DNA of 41,844 bases from a virus: positions 1 through 41,844 of IMG/VR virus record IMGVR_UViG_3300042876_000109. One strand, 5' to 3'. Both the position numbers and the translations under genes were made by a program. Within the stretch, counting starts at the first letter, position 1. Every line of letters starts with the position of its first letter. Under the pieces are notes generated by a model. It searched no databases, was not told the origin of the DNA, and worked only from the letters and a program-made list of their open reading frames with translations. Positions 7,420 to 15,764 of this stretch are shown piece after piece.

Positions 7420-10287
7420 CTATTCAGCTAACTTCTTTTTAAGCAACTCTCTGTCTTCTTCTGCTTTGCACCATCCAAGTGTATAAACTGCATCCATCTT
7501 ACCTCCTTTACTGAAATGGTAATGATGTACTATAGCTAACTCTGCTCTTGTCTTTCTTTTACATTTACTCCATAGCAGATTATCTACCCCTACATGATTG
7601 AAGTCTTCGTCGAAGATCTTTCCATCTAATTCTAATTCGACATAATCTCTTCGTATCATAAAGTGTTCGCAGATATTACCTTCATCTGGTAGTACATCTC
7701 CTGTATTGAATGCTACAAGATTGTTCTCTTTACTTTCTGCAACTGCGTGTATGATACTGTTCGGAGTAAATTCAATGTCATTCGAACCATATACATAACG
7801 ATCTGCTACTTCACTCTCTTTGTAGATCTTGTTTAATCGTTTAGCAACACCTAGTCTTGGTTCATCCTCTTCTGTGTTAACAATCAAATTTGGGTACTTT
7901 ATCTTCTTAATCGATTCTAGAACTCTTCGTAAACCACTCGGTCTCAAAAGAGTTGGTATCAAAATATTTACTACTGGTAAAAAGTACTTATACATAAAGA
8001 GAATGTCGTCTTGAGTAATCTGGTACGTTCTTGTTTGACCTATAATTGGATCGAATGAACTACCGATATCAATGTATGTAGCATTCTGTTGTTTAAGCAT
8101 ACATTCGTGTATCATTGCTTTAGCAATCATACCGCAACTAAAGATAAAGATAGTATCTGATTTAAGCATAGACAGTAACTTGTCAGTAATTTCTCTGTAT
8201 TTACTGAAACCATCGATTGCAGGTACTTCTACGAATTCTGCTCCTAAGATGTATGCTACAATCTTTAATTCTTTCCTACCAACATATATCTTCTTTCTGT
8301 TGTCTCTGATTATGGTATCGTAGAAGTTATATACTTTGTTCAAATCGTTATCTGTTCTGTGGAGAAGAGTATTATATTCCTTCTGGTTCTCGAATCTAAC
8401 TACGTGAGCTTTATCAGATTCAGCAAAGAATTCAAATGCAGCATTAAGTTTGTCTCCGAGTTCCTTGTGATAGATACTTCCATCACAGTTAGCACCTTGT
8501 TCGTAATTCATGCATGCTTCTTCTCCGTCCCCACTTTTGATAAAACTGAAGTCTTCTCTCTTCTTGAGTTTCTCAGTAAGCACTTCGTTAATCTCTTTAC
8601 TCTCTTGTTCAGTAACGTACTTATACCAGATGCTTCCTACTACACCATCGATCTTACCTACTACTTCATTTACTGCTTTCATTACTCCAGGCCACCCTAT
8701 TTGATAATCGTGACCACATAGTAATACTCTTGCTTTATCTTTCCACATCAATATGTCTTTCTTAACTCCTTCGTATGTATGTTCAGCATCAATGAATACC
8801 ATATCAAACTTAAGACCTTCTAATGCTCTAGCAGCTAAGTCAGAAGATACTTTATGTATTCTCAGGTTCTTGTAGTGTCCTACGTTCTCTATAAACTGAC
8901 TGTAGACGTCTTCTTTCTGTCCGAGTTCTTTTGTAGAATCATTAACATCGTCTGAACCTTGAAAGTGATCAACTGCTGTGACTGTACCTTTGCACCCAGA
9001 AAGTAGAGCATCAGTACTTCTACCTTTCCAGCTACCTACTTCGATAACTGTTTTCATCTCCTTACTCTTTTGATATAAGAATTCTAATTCTTCTGGTGTC
9101 ATCCATCCTTCGATTCCTTTGTCTTCGTATTCGTTCTGATAAAAGAACTTAGCTTCTGCTTGGTAGACAGGATTACCTGGTTCCATCTTAATAGCTATAT
9201 CATAATACTCTTTAGCTTTCTCTTTGTCTCCTAACCACCAGCAAGCAACGTAAAGCATACCGTATGGTAAAGACCCGTAGTGATTAAGATCGTCTGCGTA
9301 GAATCCAGAGTATTGGATTCGTAAGCATCCTTCTAAGAAGAATACACATCTTGCCCAGTCTTTCTTGTCAAAGTAATACCTACCTAGTTTGATTAATGGT
9401 TCTCTCTTGTTAGAGAATTCAATGTATGCTTTCAGATACGATTGTATAGCTTTCGAATCTTTACCTAACATCATATAGCAGTCTCCTATAAAGATTAAGG
9501 ACTGACTTCTTTCTGCATCCCACTGTCCAATCGTAAGATGTCTTTCGAATTCTTCTATTGCTGAATGTAAGAATCCTCTGTACATTAACTCTCTAGCAAA
9601 GTAATGACTGTTTCTGTCTTTCTTAGGATTCTCGTAACAATCAATTGCTAGACCTATTAGATAACCTTTCCTGTCTGTAGATTCGTTCTGATAATGCTCG
9701 ATCTTAAAGATGTTCTCTGGTAAGAAGATTCTGTTAGCATTACCTACTAGTACTTCGTGAATGATACCTTCCCAATGCATTACAGTTCTATCGTAGAACT
9801 TGCACTGTACAAACTTAATTGTTTCTTCACCATTCGGTCCGTGTGCAAATACGAAGTTAAACTCTAATTGATTGTAACCTTGTTTAATCTTATGTTGTAC
9901 TGCATCAATATCTAGTTTAGTAAAGATCTCGTCACAGTCAGGCATACTTACCATATCGTTTGATGCTAGACTTGCACAGTAGTTTCTAGCAGATGCAAAG
10001 TCGAAGTTCTTATCTCCTGCGTGTACGATACTCTTACCAGTATCTATACAGAACTTATCGTTAATGTTATCTGCTAGATCTTTACTAACTACTCTTACGA
10101 ATTTATCTCCTACTTCTTCTACTTTGCATCCCCAGTCTCTCGCTACTTTAGCTGTAAGATCAGTAGATCCAGTATCTAGAAGTACTACTTCACCTCCTCT
10201 TTGTTTAAACTCTTCTAGAGTATGTAATAATCTGGGCAGAGTCTTCTCTTCGTTTCTTGCAATTAAGCAAATTGAAAAGTTTATCAT
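7420..10287 (-). CDS. Multidomain glycosyltransferase / TPR / SAM-methyltransferase protein
   Basis: 955 residues, unusually large for a 42-kb phage. Residues 1-200 are a family 2 glycosyltransferase domain: ICLIARNEEKTL, LLDTGSTD and a DxD-like D117-C-D119. Residues about 210-385 form TPR-like helices. Residues about 405-560 are a class I SAM methyltransferase of the Methyltransf_24 type, with VIEVGSWKG (414-422) and FIDAEHTYEGV. Residues about 578-765 contain SGDGE (585-589) and resemble the GT-D (DUF1792) glycosyltransferase fold. Residues 772-950 look like a second GT-A domain (NILIPTLLRPSGLRRVL). The protein should transfer several sugars and perhaps a methyl group. Its early-operon place and the hydroxymethylase gene suggest DNA as acceptor; the Thr-rich collagen-like fibre or a host glycan are alternatives. 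Domain calls are firm for GT2 and methyltransferase, weaker for the last two. Confidence 0.85.
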   Translation of the reverse strand: MINFSICLIARNEEKTLPRLLHTLEEFKQRGGEVVLLDTGSTDLTAKVARDWGCKVEEVGDKFVRVVSKDLADNINDKFCIDTGKSIVHAGDKNFDFASARNYCASLASNDMVSMPDCDEIFTKLDIDAVQHKIKQGYNQLEFNFVFAHGPNGEETIKFVQCKFYDRTVMHWEGIIHEVLVGNANRIFLPENIFKIEHYQNESTDRKGYLIGLAIDCYENPKKDRNSHYFARELMYRGFLHSAIEEFERHLTIGQWDAERSQSLIFIGDCYMMLGKDSKAIQSYLKAYIEFSNKREPLIKLGRYYFDKKDWARCVFFLEGCLRIQYSGFYADDLNHYGSLPYGMLYVACWWLGDKEKAKEYYDIAIKMEPGNPVYQAEAKFFYQNEYEDKGIEGWMTPEELEFLYQKSKEMKTVIEVGSWKGRSTDALLSGCKGTVTAVDHFQGSDDVNDSTKELGQKEDVYSQFIENVGHYKNLRIHKVSSDLAARALEGLKFDMVFIDAEHTYEGVKKDILMWKDKARVLLCGHDYQIGWPGVMKAVNEVVGKIDGVVGSIWYKYVTEQESKEINEVLTEKLKKREDFSFIKSGDGEEACMNYEQGANCDGSIYHKELGDKLNAAFEFFAESDKAHVVRFENQKEYNTLLHRTDNDLNKVYNFYDTIIRDNRKKIYVGRKELKIVAYILGAEFVEVPAIDGFSKYREITDKLLSMLKSDTIFIFSCGMIAKAMIHECMLKQQNATYIDIGSSFDPIIGQTRTYQITQDDILFMYKYFLPVVNILIPTLLRPSGLRRVLESIKKIKYPNLIVNTEEDEPRLGVAKRLNKIYKESEVADRYVYGSNDIEFTPNSIIHAVAESKENNLVAFNTGDVLPDEGNICEHFMIRRDYVELELDGKIFDEDFNHVGVDNLLWSKCKRKTRAELAIVHHYHFSKGGKMDAVYTLGWCKAEEDRELLKKKLAE

Positions 10288-10297
10288 ATAATATATA

Positions 10298-10474
10298 TTA
10301 ATTAATCAGTTGTCCGTAATGCCCGAGACACCCTTGCCCCACTTTTTGGTGATTATTTATAAAATCGACCATGTCGTTAACAAACTCTACATCACTATTG
10401 TTTTCAATTTCCTTAGCAATGTCTACCAATGCTTGATGCAAAATCTTTGATTGTCTCTTGTTTGGTGCACTCAT
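10298..10474 (-). CDS. Small protein, unknown function (58 aa)
   Basis: ATG at 10472-10474 to TAA at 10298-10300. It begins MSAPNKRQSK and then has an amphipathic helical, acidic middle and a HGH-free polar end. It fills the gap between the 77-residue gene (stop at 10479) and the glycosyltransferase (start 10287) with the tight spacing typical of this operon, which supports it as a real gene. No family is recognised. Confidence 0.6.
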   Translation of the reverse strand: MSAPNKRQSKILHQALVDIAKEIENNSDVEFVNDMVDFINNHQKVGQGCLGHYGQLIN

Positions 10475-10478
10475 ATAT

Positions 10479-10712
10479 TTATTTCTTAATACTCTTTAAA
10501 AGAGAGATGGCTTTATTAACTTCTTCGTCTGCTTTCTGGCAAGACATACTTCTTAAAAGAGTTGGCTCTAAAATATTAATCACATCGCCAATAACATCTT
10601 CCTCTTCTTGCTCTTGGTTGTGAGCATCTATTAGTTCATTAATCTTGTTATAGGCAACGCTAATAGCTCTAATAATATCTATTGGTTCTCCATCTAACTT
10701 CTCGATTTTCAT
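10479..10712 (-). CDS. Small acidic helical protein, unknown function
   Basis: 77 residues, mainly helical, with an acidic stretch (QEQEEEDVIGD) in the middle and a Lys-rich end. It starts just downstream of the tRNA gene on the same strand. No catalytic motif or family is recognised. Confidence 0.65.
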   Translation of the reverse strand: MKIEKLDGEPIDIIRAISVAYNKINELIDAHNQEQEEEDVIGDVINILEPTLLRSMSCQKADEEVNKAISLLKSIKK

Positions 10713-10736
10713 ATGTTTTCTTTAGTTAGTTAAGTG

Positions 10737-10807
10737 AGCTGAATAGAAGAATCGAACTTCTACCTATACGTTACAAATGTATTATTCTACCGTTAAACTA
10801 ATTCAGC
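10737..10807 (-). tRNA. tRNA-Thr (anticodon UGU)
   Basis: The minus strand folds into a cloverleaf. The acceptor stem GCTGAAT/ATTCAGC has 7 bp, the D arm is GTTT/GAAT with GG in the loop, and the T arm AGAAG/CTTCT has 5 bp with loop TTCGATT. The anticodon loop is TTTGTAA, giving anticodon UGU for ACA (Thr) codons. The anticodon stem ATACA/CGTAT has one A-C mismatch at its loop end. The discriminator is T and CCA is not encoded. ACA is common in the AT-rich late genes. It lies inside the early operon between a hairpin and the 77-residue gene, so it must be cut from a long transcript or have its own promoter. Confidence 0.88.
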
Positions 10808-10808
10808 T

Positions 10809-10827
10809 AGAGGAGAAAGTCTCCTCT
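10809..10827 (-). terminator. Hairpin just upstream of tRNA-Thr
   Basis: AGAGGAGA and TCTCCTCT pair over 8 bp with a 3-base loop, one base from the 5' end of the tRNA. It may end or slow transcription after the small basic gene, or act as an RNA-processing site that frees the tRNA. No U-run follows. Confidence 0.45.
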
Positions 10828-10830
10828 ATA

Positions 10831-10941
10831 TTAACAAGCTTTCTTCGATTTCTTCATTGTTACAGCAATGCTTCCTGTAGCTTTCATTGCCTTTGTTGGT
10901 TTCTTAGATACCTTTGAAACCTTAGTTACTTTCTTCACCAT
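10831..10941 (-). CDS. Very small Lys-rich basic protein (36 aa)
   Basis: ATG at 10939-10941 to TAA at 10831-10833. The peptide begins MVKKVTKVSKVSKKPTKAM and is nearly one third Lys, with Thr/Ser between, like a histone-H1-type tail. It overlaps the 3' end of the resolvase gene by 20 bases, which suggests coupled translation. It may bind nucleic acid. Confidence 0.5.
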   Translation of the reverse strand: MVKKVTKVSKVSKKPTKAMKATGSIAVTMKKSKKAC

Positions 10942-11476
10942 AAATCTTATAGCAATACGTAGCAATAAGTACAGCATCTGCCATACCATCGCTCTCTACT
11001 TTGCTTTTCTTAGATTTCTTAAAATCAAAACTTGGATATAATTCCTGAGCAACTTTGACGGAATCGGCCTTTAGTTGTTTCCGTCTGTGTCGTCTCAGTT
11101 TTGATGCAACGAATGTTCTTTCAGTGATCATCTCATCTTGCCAGTCTTTGCATTTTACTAGCTTAAGTTTATGTTCTGGAAAATGAATCGCAAGAAGAGC
11201 AAGTATGATACCGTGACTCTTACCGTTATTAAATGTACTTGAAACGTGTTGACCTGGCATCAGTAATGGTTCTTCGATTGCTATTGCACTTAATTCAAAC
11301 TTCTTTAATTCACTAAGCCCCTTTGATAATGCATTGATATCTGTAACACTTAATTTTCTTCCACTCTTAGATAACTCCTTTACAGATGGAAAGACGAAGC
11401 ATCTAACTAAGACACCATCATCTGTAACGATAGCACATGCACCTTTAATACCAGGGTCGATTCCCATGAAGTACAT
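10922..11476 (-). CDS. RuvC-like Holliday junction resolvase
   Basis: 184 residues. An RNase H-fold nuclease of the RuvC type is indicated by MGIDPG at the N-terminus (Asp7), AIEEP (Glu68/Glu69) and SDGMADAVLIA near the C-terminus (Asp163, Asp167), the acidic residues that hold two magnesium ions. A basic patch LRRHRRKQLK lies before the last motif. The length fits RuvC enzymes. In a phage with headful packaging it would resolve branched replication intermediates before packaging. It lies downstream of the DNA polymerase in the same operon. Confidence 0.9.
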   Translation of the reverse strand: MYFMGIDPGIKGACAIVTDDGVLVRCFVFPSVKELSKSGRKLSVTDINALSKGLSELKKFELSAIAIEEPLLMPGQHVSSTFNNGKSHGIILALLAIHFPEHKLKLVKCKDWQDEMITERTFVASKLRRHRRKQLKADSVKVAQELYPSFDFKKSKKSKVESDGMADAVLIATYCYKIYGEESN

Positions 11477-11477
11477 A

Positions 11478-11876
11478 TTATTCTACGATTAGCCAATCTA
11501 CTAAAGCCATGATTCTTGGTTCTAGTTTAGCATCACCAAACTCTGCAAGTTTGATTGGTACAATCTTAACGAGATTCTTTTGATCAAGTAGTAGATTAAT
11601 TTCTTCTTGTGCTTTCTTTTCGTTCTCTCCTTCGAAAGAATATGTATTCTTCTCTGCATCTAAAGTACCGAGTTCATTTAGAATTGCCTGTCTCTTCTCG
11701 TAGAAGTCTGTAGTAATAACATCTAGCCTCTTAATAACTGTAGAGATCTTGAAGCTAAGAATTACTGGAAATAACATTCTAGATAATTCTTGAAGAGGAC
11801 CATTAGATGTAATGATCTGACTAGTAGTTAATACGATCTCTTTGTTAGAATGAGCTATGATGTCTTTAGCTCTCAT
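11478..11876 (-). CDS. Conserved-looking phage protein, possibly DUF1617-like
   Basis: 132 residues from the ATG at 11874-11876, which overlaps the polymerase stop as ATGA; an ATG 15 bases upstream is also possible. It starts MRAKDIIAHSNKEIVL and has helices, an acidic middle and a C-terminal ALVDWLIVE. Organisation resembles the DUF1617 family of small phage proteins, a weak resemblance by eye. Translational coupling to the polymerase suggests a replication-related role. Confidence 0.6.
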   Translation of the reverse strand: MRAKDIIAHSNKEIVLTTSQIITSNGPLQELSRMLFPVILSFKISTVIKRLDVITTDFYEKRQAILNELGTLDAEKNTYSFEGENEKKAQEEINLLLDQKNLVKIVPIKLAEFGDAKLEPRIMALVDWLIVE

Positions 11877-14257
11877 TTGTTTTCCTTGCATACTCTTTGT
11901 TTCCTAACTCTACGAACTTCAACTAAGTATTCTGACCAATCAACTTCTGGGAATGCTACTTCAAGAACTCTTTGCATCATAGCAAAGACTTTAACGTTCC
12001 AGTAGTAAACTCTATCATATTCTCCTTCAGAGACTTGGTAGACACTAGCAGCTTGTAGTTTAGGATATTGGTTAATTATAATGTATTTAACGTAGCATCC
12101 TTTCTCCCAAGAATTAGAACCATTCTCTTTGATTCCATTTTCCTTAAGATAGTTTGCAACCTTGATGTGAGCAAGTACAGAAGGAAGTAAGATCTGGTTA
12201 CCAGCTTCGTCAAGAAGAGGTTCTTTTGTTTTCTTATCTTTAGCTTTCTTTTGATACTCGTCTACGTGTTTAGATAACTTGATTTGAAGCATAACTTCTT
12301 CTTTTGTCATCTTACCTTCTAGAACGTAATCTTTTAGTTCTTCAACCCATTCGATAATTTGAGAAGATGTATATTTCTTCAAAAGAAGTAAGTCTAGAAG
12401 TTCTGTTTGTTTCTTTGCAGAGAAAGGTAATGTTTCTCTTCGTCTTGCTTCGAGTCCTACGATCTTTAACTTTCCGTGTTCGTTCTTGACATACTTCTTC
12501 TTACCCATAAGAAGAAACGAATCATAGACGGCTTCAACTTTAAGATCCATATGAGAATCGTGTATCCTAAAATGTTTGAACAAGTGGTAAGCAATAAACG
12601 AATTAATCTGCTCATGAATAGTATCTGCATCGATAGGTCTTTCCGATGTGACGAATACCGAGTCTGTGTCTCCATATAAGACTTGAATGTCCTTCGCCTC
12701 ACACCAGTGTTCGACAAGGTGAAGCATATAGTGACCAGAAAGAGTAATTGCTTCCGCCATTTCTTTTCTGTAGTATCTAGTAAAGCTTGCACCGAGAATT
12801 CCATAGAACGAATTCGAGATCGTTTTGAAAGCATATTGTTTGAAGTAAGCTACCTCGTATTCCTTAGTACCCTCCTTTAATGATTTAAGTAGACCATTTC
12901 TGATCTCGTTTCTAGCGTCAAGTAACCCTCCGATAACTCTTGGGATAATACCTTTAGTTCGTAAGAAGACTTGATTGTTCGGAGTAAAGAGATATTTATC
13001 TTCGTCGTACTTAGTATTCTTAGCTCTTTCTGAATCCCAAGTCTCTGGTGAGATATTGAAAGTCTGAATGATCGAAGGATACAAAGAAGTAAAGTCGAAG
13101 TGAAGTACGTTATAGTGAATACCTTTAACAGGTTCTAGAACTAAACCTCCAACGTATCCTGCTTTCTTGTTAGGATCAAAATCATTCTCTTCTCTTGGTG
13201 GCTTAGATCTAAACCTAACACCAGATCCTACTGCACTCTTTAGAATGTAGATATCTAGGATACGAGAGACACTGAATTCGTTTAGGAAACAACCAGATAC
13301 TAAATGTTCAGCAACTTTCTGACCTACGATCTTTAGTTTATCTTCTAACTTCTTTAGCAGTATACAATCTTGAATATTGTATTCCTTAAGCTTTTCTGGA
13401 TTCTTAGTAAAGAGTTCCCAGATTGTTTCAGTATGCTCGATCTTTGTTTCACCAGCTAGAAAATGTGTTGATACAGCTTTCAACGAGAATGATCTTACCT
13501 CTTTGATCAAGTCAATGTTTCTCTTATGGATTTCCATTAACTTCTGCATCATGTCTACCTGAACTATCTGCCTCCAATTAAACCACGGTATTTCGCTTTT
13601 ATACTTATCTGCTCGTGCTTTAATATACGGGATGTCAAACTTCTCAGAATTCCATCCGGTGATGAGATCGTAATGTACAACTTTCTGAAAGAATTTCCGT
13701 AAGATCTCCTTCTCATCTGGATCTGACCAATAGAACGTATGACCTTCGTCATCGACCGCAGCAATTGATACAATTCTTCTTGCACCAATAACGATTCCTT
13801 TACCCCTATCGTCAGTTTCGATATCAAAGTAAAGTATTCGATACTCGCTTGCAACTTTAATCTGAAGATCAATAACGAGTCTTTGATACGACGTAAGATC
13901 TGCTTCATATGTTTCTATCTTAGCACTTTTGAAACTAGCAAGAACATCTTTCTTGTCATCGTCTCTATAGTTTCGATTAGATGTTTTAACAAATACCTTA
14001 ACGTAGATACCTTCTTCTTCGAGCTTTTGTATCTTCTTCCTTGTCTTTAAGATTCTAAAGAGATCTTTGTTTTTTAGTACATCTCTCTTTAAGATACAAA
14101 AGTAATACGGGAAGTCTTTGATCTCGTAATAGATTCGAGCATCGTTCTCTCTTGCAATCATTGTTACTGTCTGTTCGTTGTCATATCCGATAACGAACTC
14201 TTTCTTTGAATGAAGATCTTTGAAATCTTCGTAAGAAATTGTGATATTTTCGACCAT
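11873..14257 (-). CDS. Family B DNA polymerase with 3'-5' exonuclease
   Basis: 794 residues. Exonuclease motifs: Exo I FDIET (144-148), Exo II GWNSEKFDIP (201-210), Exo III YNIQD (293-297). Polymerase motifs: A is DFTSLYPSII (Asp388), B is KTISNSFYG (478-486) and C is YGDTDS (528-533, Asp530 and Asp532). KKKY near 587 fits the following conserved KxY. All catalytic residues are present, so it should be an active proofreading replicase. It has no protein-priming insertions that I can see, in keeping with the separate primase-helicase in the operon. The stop is TGA, overlapping the next start. Family B is uncommon among small podoviruses, which more often carry family A enzymes. Confidence 0.97.
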   Translation of the reverse strand: MVENITISYEDFKDLHSKKEFVIGYDNEQTVTMIARENDARIYYEIKDFPYYFCILKRDVLKNKDLFRILKTRKKIQKLEEEGIYVKVFVKTSNRNYRDDDKKDVLASFKSAKIETYEADLTSYQRLVIDLQIKVASEYRILYFDIETDDRGKGIVIGARRIVSIAAVDDEGHTFYWSDPDEKEILRKFFQKVVHYDLITGWNSEKFDIPYIKARADKYKSEIPWFNWRQIVQVDMMQKLMEIHKRNIDLIKEVRSFSLKAVSTHFLAGETKIEHTETIWELFTKNPEKLKEYNIQDCILLKKLEDKLKIVGQKVAEHLVSGCFLNEFSVSRILDIYILKSAVGSGVRFRSKPPREENDFDPNKKAGYVGGLVLEPVKGIHYNVLHFDFTSLYPSIIQTFNISPETWDSERAKNTKYDEDKYLFTPNNQVFLRTKGIIPRVIGGLLDARNEIRNGLLKSLKEGTKEYEVAYFKQYAFKTISNSFYGILGASFTRYYRKEMAEAITLSGHYMLHLVEHWCEAKDIQVLYGDTDSVFVTSERPIDADTIHEQINSFIAYHLFKHFRIHDSHMDLKVEAVYDSFLLMGKKKYVKNEHGKLKIVGLEARRRETLPFSAKKQTELLDLLLLKKYTSSQIIEWVEELKDYVLEGKMTKEEVMLQIKLSKHVDEYQKKAKDKKTKEPLLDEAGNQILLPSVLAHIKVANYLKENGIKENGSNSWEKGCYVKYIIINQYPKLQAASVYQVSEGEYDRVYYWNVKVFAMMQRVLEVAFPEVDWSEYLVEVRRVRKQRVCKENK

Positions 14258-14346
14258 ATGAATCTTCGTTTATTAACTCTCATTGTAGAGCATCCCCAAC
14301 ACATGTCTATGATCTTGTTTGTTCTCTCCCATTTGTGCGTGTGCAT
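14164..14346 (-). CDS. Putative small zinc-finger-like protein overlapping the polymerase start
   Basis: 60 residues. It starts one base after the hydroxymethylase stop (TAA-T-ATG), the same spacing as other coupled genes here. The N-terminus MHTHKWERTNKIIDMCWGC has an HxHxW and CxxC layout seen in small phage zinc proteins. Its last 94 bases overlap the 5' end of the polymerase gene in another frame, which is a long overlap. The tail is basic. It could be a real short gene or only its first half could matter. Confidence 0.42.
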   Translation of the reverse strand: MHTHKWERTNKIIDMCWGCSTMRVNKRRFIWSKISQFLTKISKIFIQRKSSLSDMTTNRQ

Positions 14347-14347
14347 A

Positions 14348-15061
14348 TTAGTAGTTTTTAAGCTTCTCCCAATCTCTCTTGTATACGTGCAGACTAGATA
14401 CGAACATAAAGAACTTACCTGGTTCTATCATCAGCATCTTAGCGATATGCTTTCTAAGTTCGTCAGCAAGCCAGATGTCATTCTGGAAGTGAGTAGCAAA
14501 GTCAGAAGATCTCATTACGTAGATAACATCTAACTTACCGTCTCTTATCATAAAATGATAGAACATAGAGCAAGGTATTCGATTCTTACCCATCGATGAA
14601 GTATCTCTTGCTCTGTCATGTACTTCTATGATCGCTTGACGAGTGTCTGGATTCTTTCTTAGTTCTGCAATGATTGGAGAGATCTGCCACTGGATTCTTT
14701 CGTTGTAAGTATAATCGAATACATCAACTGATTGCTGAAGAGATGGATTATATTTATCAACTAGGAATTCATCCCAGACTTCAGGTCTTAGCTTGTATGC
14801 ATTACCTGGATTCATAAAGTCTGATTGAATTCTTTCTTTGAACTCAGCATTGCACCATTCTAAAGTAACTCCTGGCATCTGGTCTTTGTTACCCATATTG
14901 ATAACACAGAATTCAAATGCTTGGATCTCCTTAGTAAGAAAGTCTGGATCGTCTTTGATGTCCTTGTTCTGATACGTTTGCGTATGTACTTCTGTAGAAC
15001 ACTTTTTAAGTTCTCTCCCGATGTCTGTAATAGCTTCTACAGGATCTAAGTATATTCTCAT
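14348..15061 (-). CDS. dCMP hydroxymethylase-like enzyme (thymidylate synthase fold)
   Basis: 237 residues. The thymidylate-synthase fold is shown by PDTRQAI (phosphate-binding Arg region), the nucleophile Cys164 in RIPCSMFYHF, RSSD (184-187) and SLHVY (223-227). Aligned on RSxD, the synthase motif RSADVFLGLPFNI has Asn where this protein has Asp195 (RSSDFATHFQNDI). T4 dCMP hydroxymethylase (gp42) has Asp at the same place, in FRNDY, and this change sets preference for dCMP. T4 also shares the MRSxD and SLHVY contexts. The enzyme should add a hydroxymethyl group to dCMP using methylene-tetrahydrofolate. It lies beside an NTP pyrophosphatase and a nucleotide kinase, as needed for a modified dCTP pool. 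Ordinary thymidylate synthase or dUMP hydroxymethylase are less likely alternatives. Confidence 0.82.
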   Translation of the reverse strand: MRIYLDPVEAITDIGRELKKCSTEVHTQTYQNKDIKDDPDFLTKEIQAFEFCVINMGNKDQMPGVTLEWCNAEFKERIQSDFMNPGNAYKLRPEVWDEFLVDKYNPSLQQSVDVFDYTYNERIQWQISPIIAELRKNPDTRQAIIEVHDRARDTSSMGKNRIPCSMFYHFMIRDGKLDVIYVMRSSDFATHFQNDIWLADELRKHIAKMLMIEPGKFFMFVSSLHVYKRDWEKLKNY

Positions 15062-15062
15062 A

Positions 15063-15338
15063 CTATTTCCTTTTGTTAGAGAATAAGATTGGAAGATCTG
15101 AAAAATCAGTAGTTCTTTTCTTCCTTAAATACTCTCTCTCTAAGAAATTAGGCTTTCCAATTGTGAGAGTACACTCGAACTTCTCTTTAGCGAACCCGTT
15201 CTTATACGCTTTACGAGTTAACCTGATTCTTTCCTTCTTCGAAAAGAATCCAGTTATACTGTGCATAGTATTTGATGCACGTAACATTTGAACACAAGAG
15301 AGAATTGCTTTCTCTTGTTTATCAGTTAATTGAATCAT
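15063..15338 (-). CDS. Small basic protein, unknown function
   Basis: About 91 residues from the ATG at 15336-15338, two bases after the upstream TGA; an in-frame ATG at 15365 would overlap the upstream gene. It begins MIQLTDKQEKAILSC and is rich in Lys and Arg. It lies between the NTP pyrophosphatase and the hydroxymethylase, so a link with nucleotide metabolism is possible. No family is recognised. Confidence 0.6.
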   Translation of the reverse strand: MIQLTDKQEKAILSCVQMLRASNTMHSITGFFSKKERIRLTRKAYKNGFAKEKFECTLTIGKPNFLEREYLRKKRTTDFSDLPILFSNKRK

Positions 15339-15339
15339 A

Positions 15340-15759
15340 TCAATATTTTGAACGAACACGTTCATGATTAACAGCAATCTTCTTTAAGACTGTTGTAGTC
15401 AATAGCTTCGGATCAATACCGGAAGCTAGACATAAATTAATAAAGTAGATTTGTATATCAGCAACCTCGTCGAGATATTCGTTAAGATCTGTTAGATACT
15501 TAGATTGTCTCCAAGTCTTAGCATTCCTTAAAGCAACTACTGCTTCGTTAATCTCTTGAACCATTCTCCAGAGTATGCGATCATTAATATGCTGGCAGAC
15601 CTCTGGATGATGTAGATTCTCAAGTTTACCAAATGCTAGTCTTTCTGGAATACCTTCTACAAGAGCAAACTTCTTCTCTACTTCTGTTTGCTTTTCAAAC
15701 ATCTGTTCTAGGAGATCTTTACCTTGTTCGATTGCAACATTTTGATTAGAGATATCCAT
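15340..15759 (-). CDS. All-alpha NTP pyrophosphatase (MazG / dimeric dUTPase-dCTPase type)
   Basis: 139 residues, entirely helical. The metal-binding pattern of the superfamily is visible: ExxE at Glu69-Glu72 (QEINEAVVAL) and ExxD at Glu98-Asp101 (DEVADIQIYFINL), followed by a K...NHERVRSKY end typical of the group. Members hydrolyse dUTP, dCTP or other NTPs to the monophosphate and pyrophosphate. T4 gp56 of this class turns dCTP into dCMP for the hydroxymethylase. Beside a dCMP-hydroxymethylase-like gene, a dCTPase role is likely; dUTPase is the main alternative. Confidence 0.85.
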   Translation of the reverse strand: MDISNQNVAIEQGKDLLEQMFEKQTEVEKKFALVEGIPERLAFGKLENLHHPEVCQHINDRILWRMVQEINEAVVALRNAKTWRQSKYLTDLNEYLDEVADIQIYFINLCLASGIDPKLLTTTVLKKIAVNHERVRSKY

Positions 15760-15764
15760 AGTAG

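Noticed and set aside
12476-12880. Plus-strand frames inside the polymerase gene
   Set aside because: They are antisense to conserved polymerase motifs B and C and have no features of their own.
14348-15061. Plain thymidylate synthase
   Set aside because: The fold is the same, but the Asn of the synthase motif is replaced by Asp and the surrounding MRSxD, F-x-ND and SLHVY pattern is closer to T4 dCMP hydroxymethylase.
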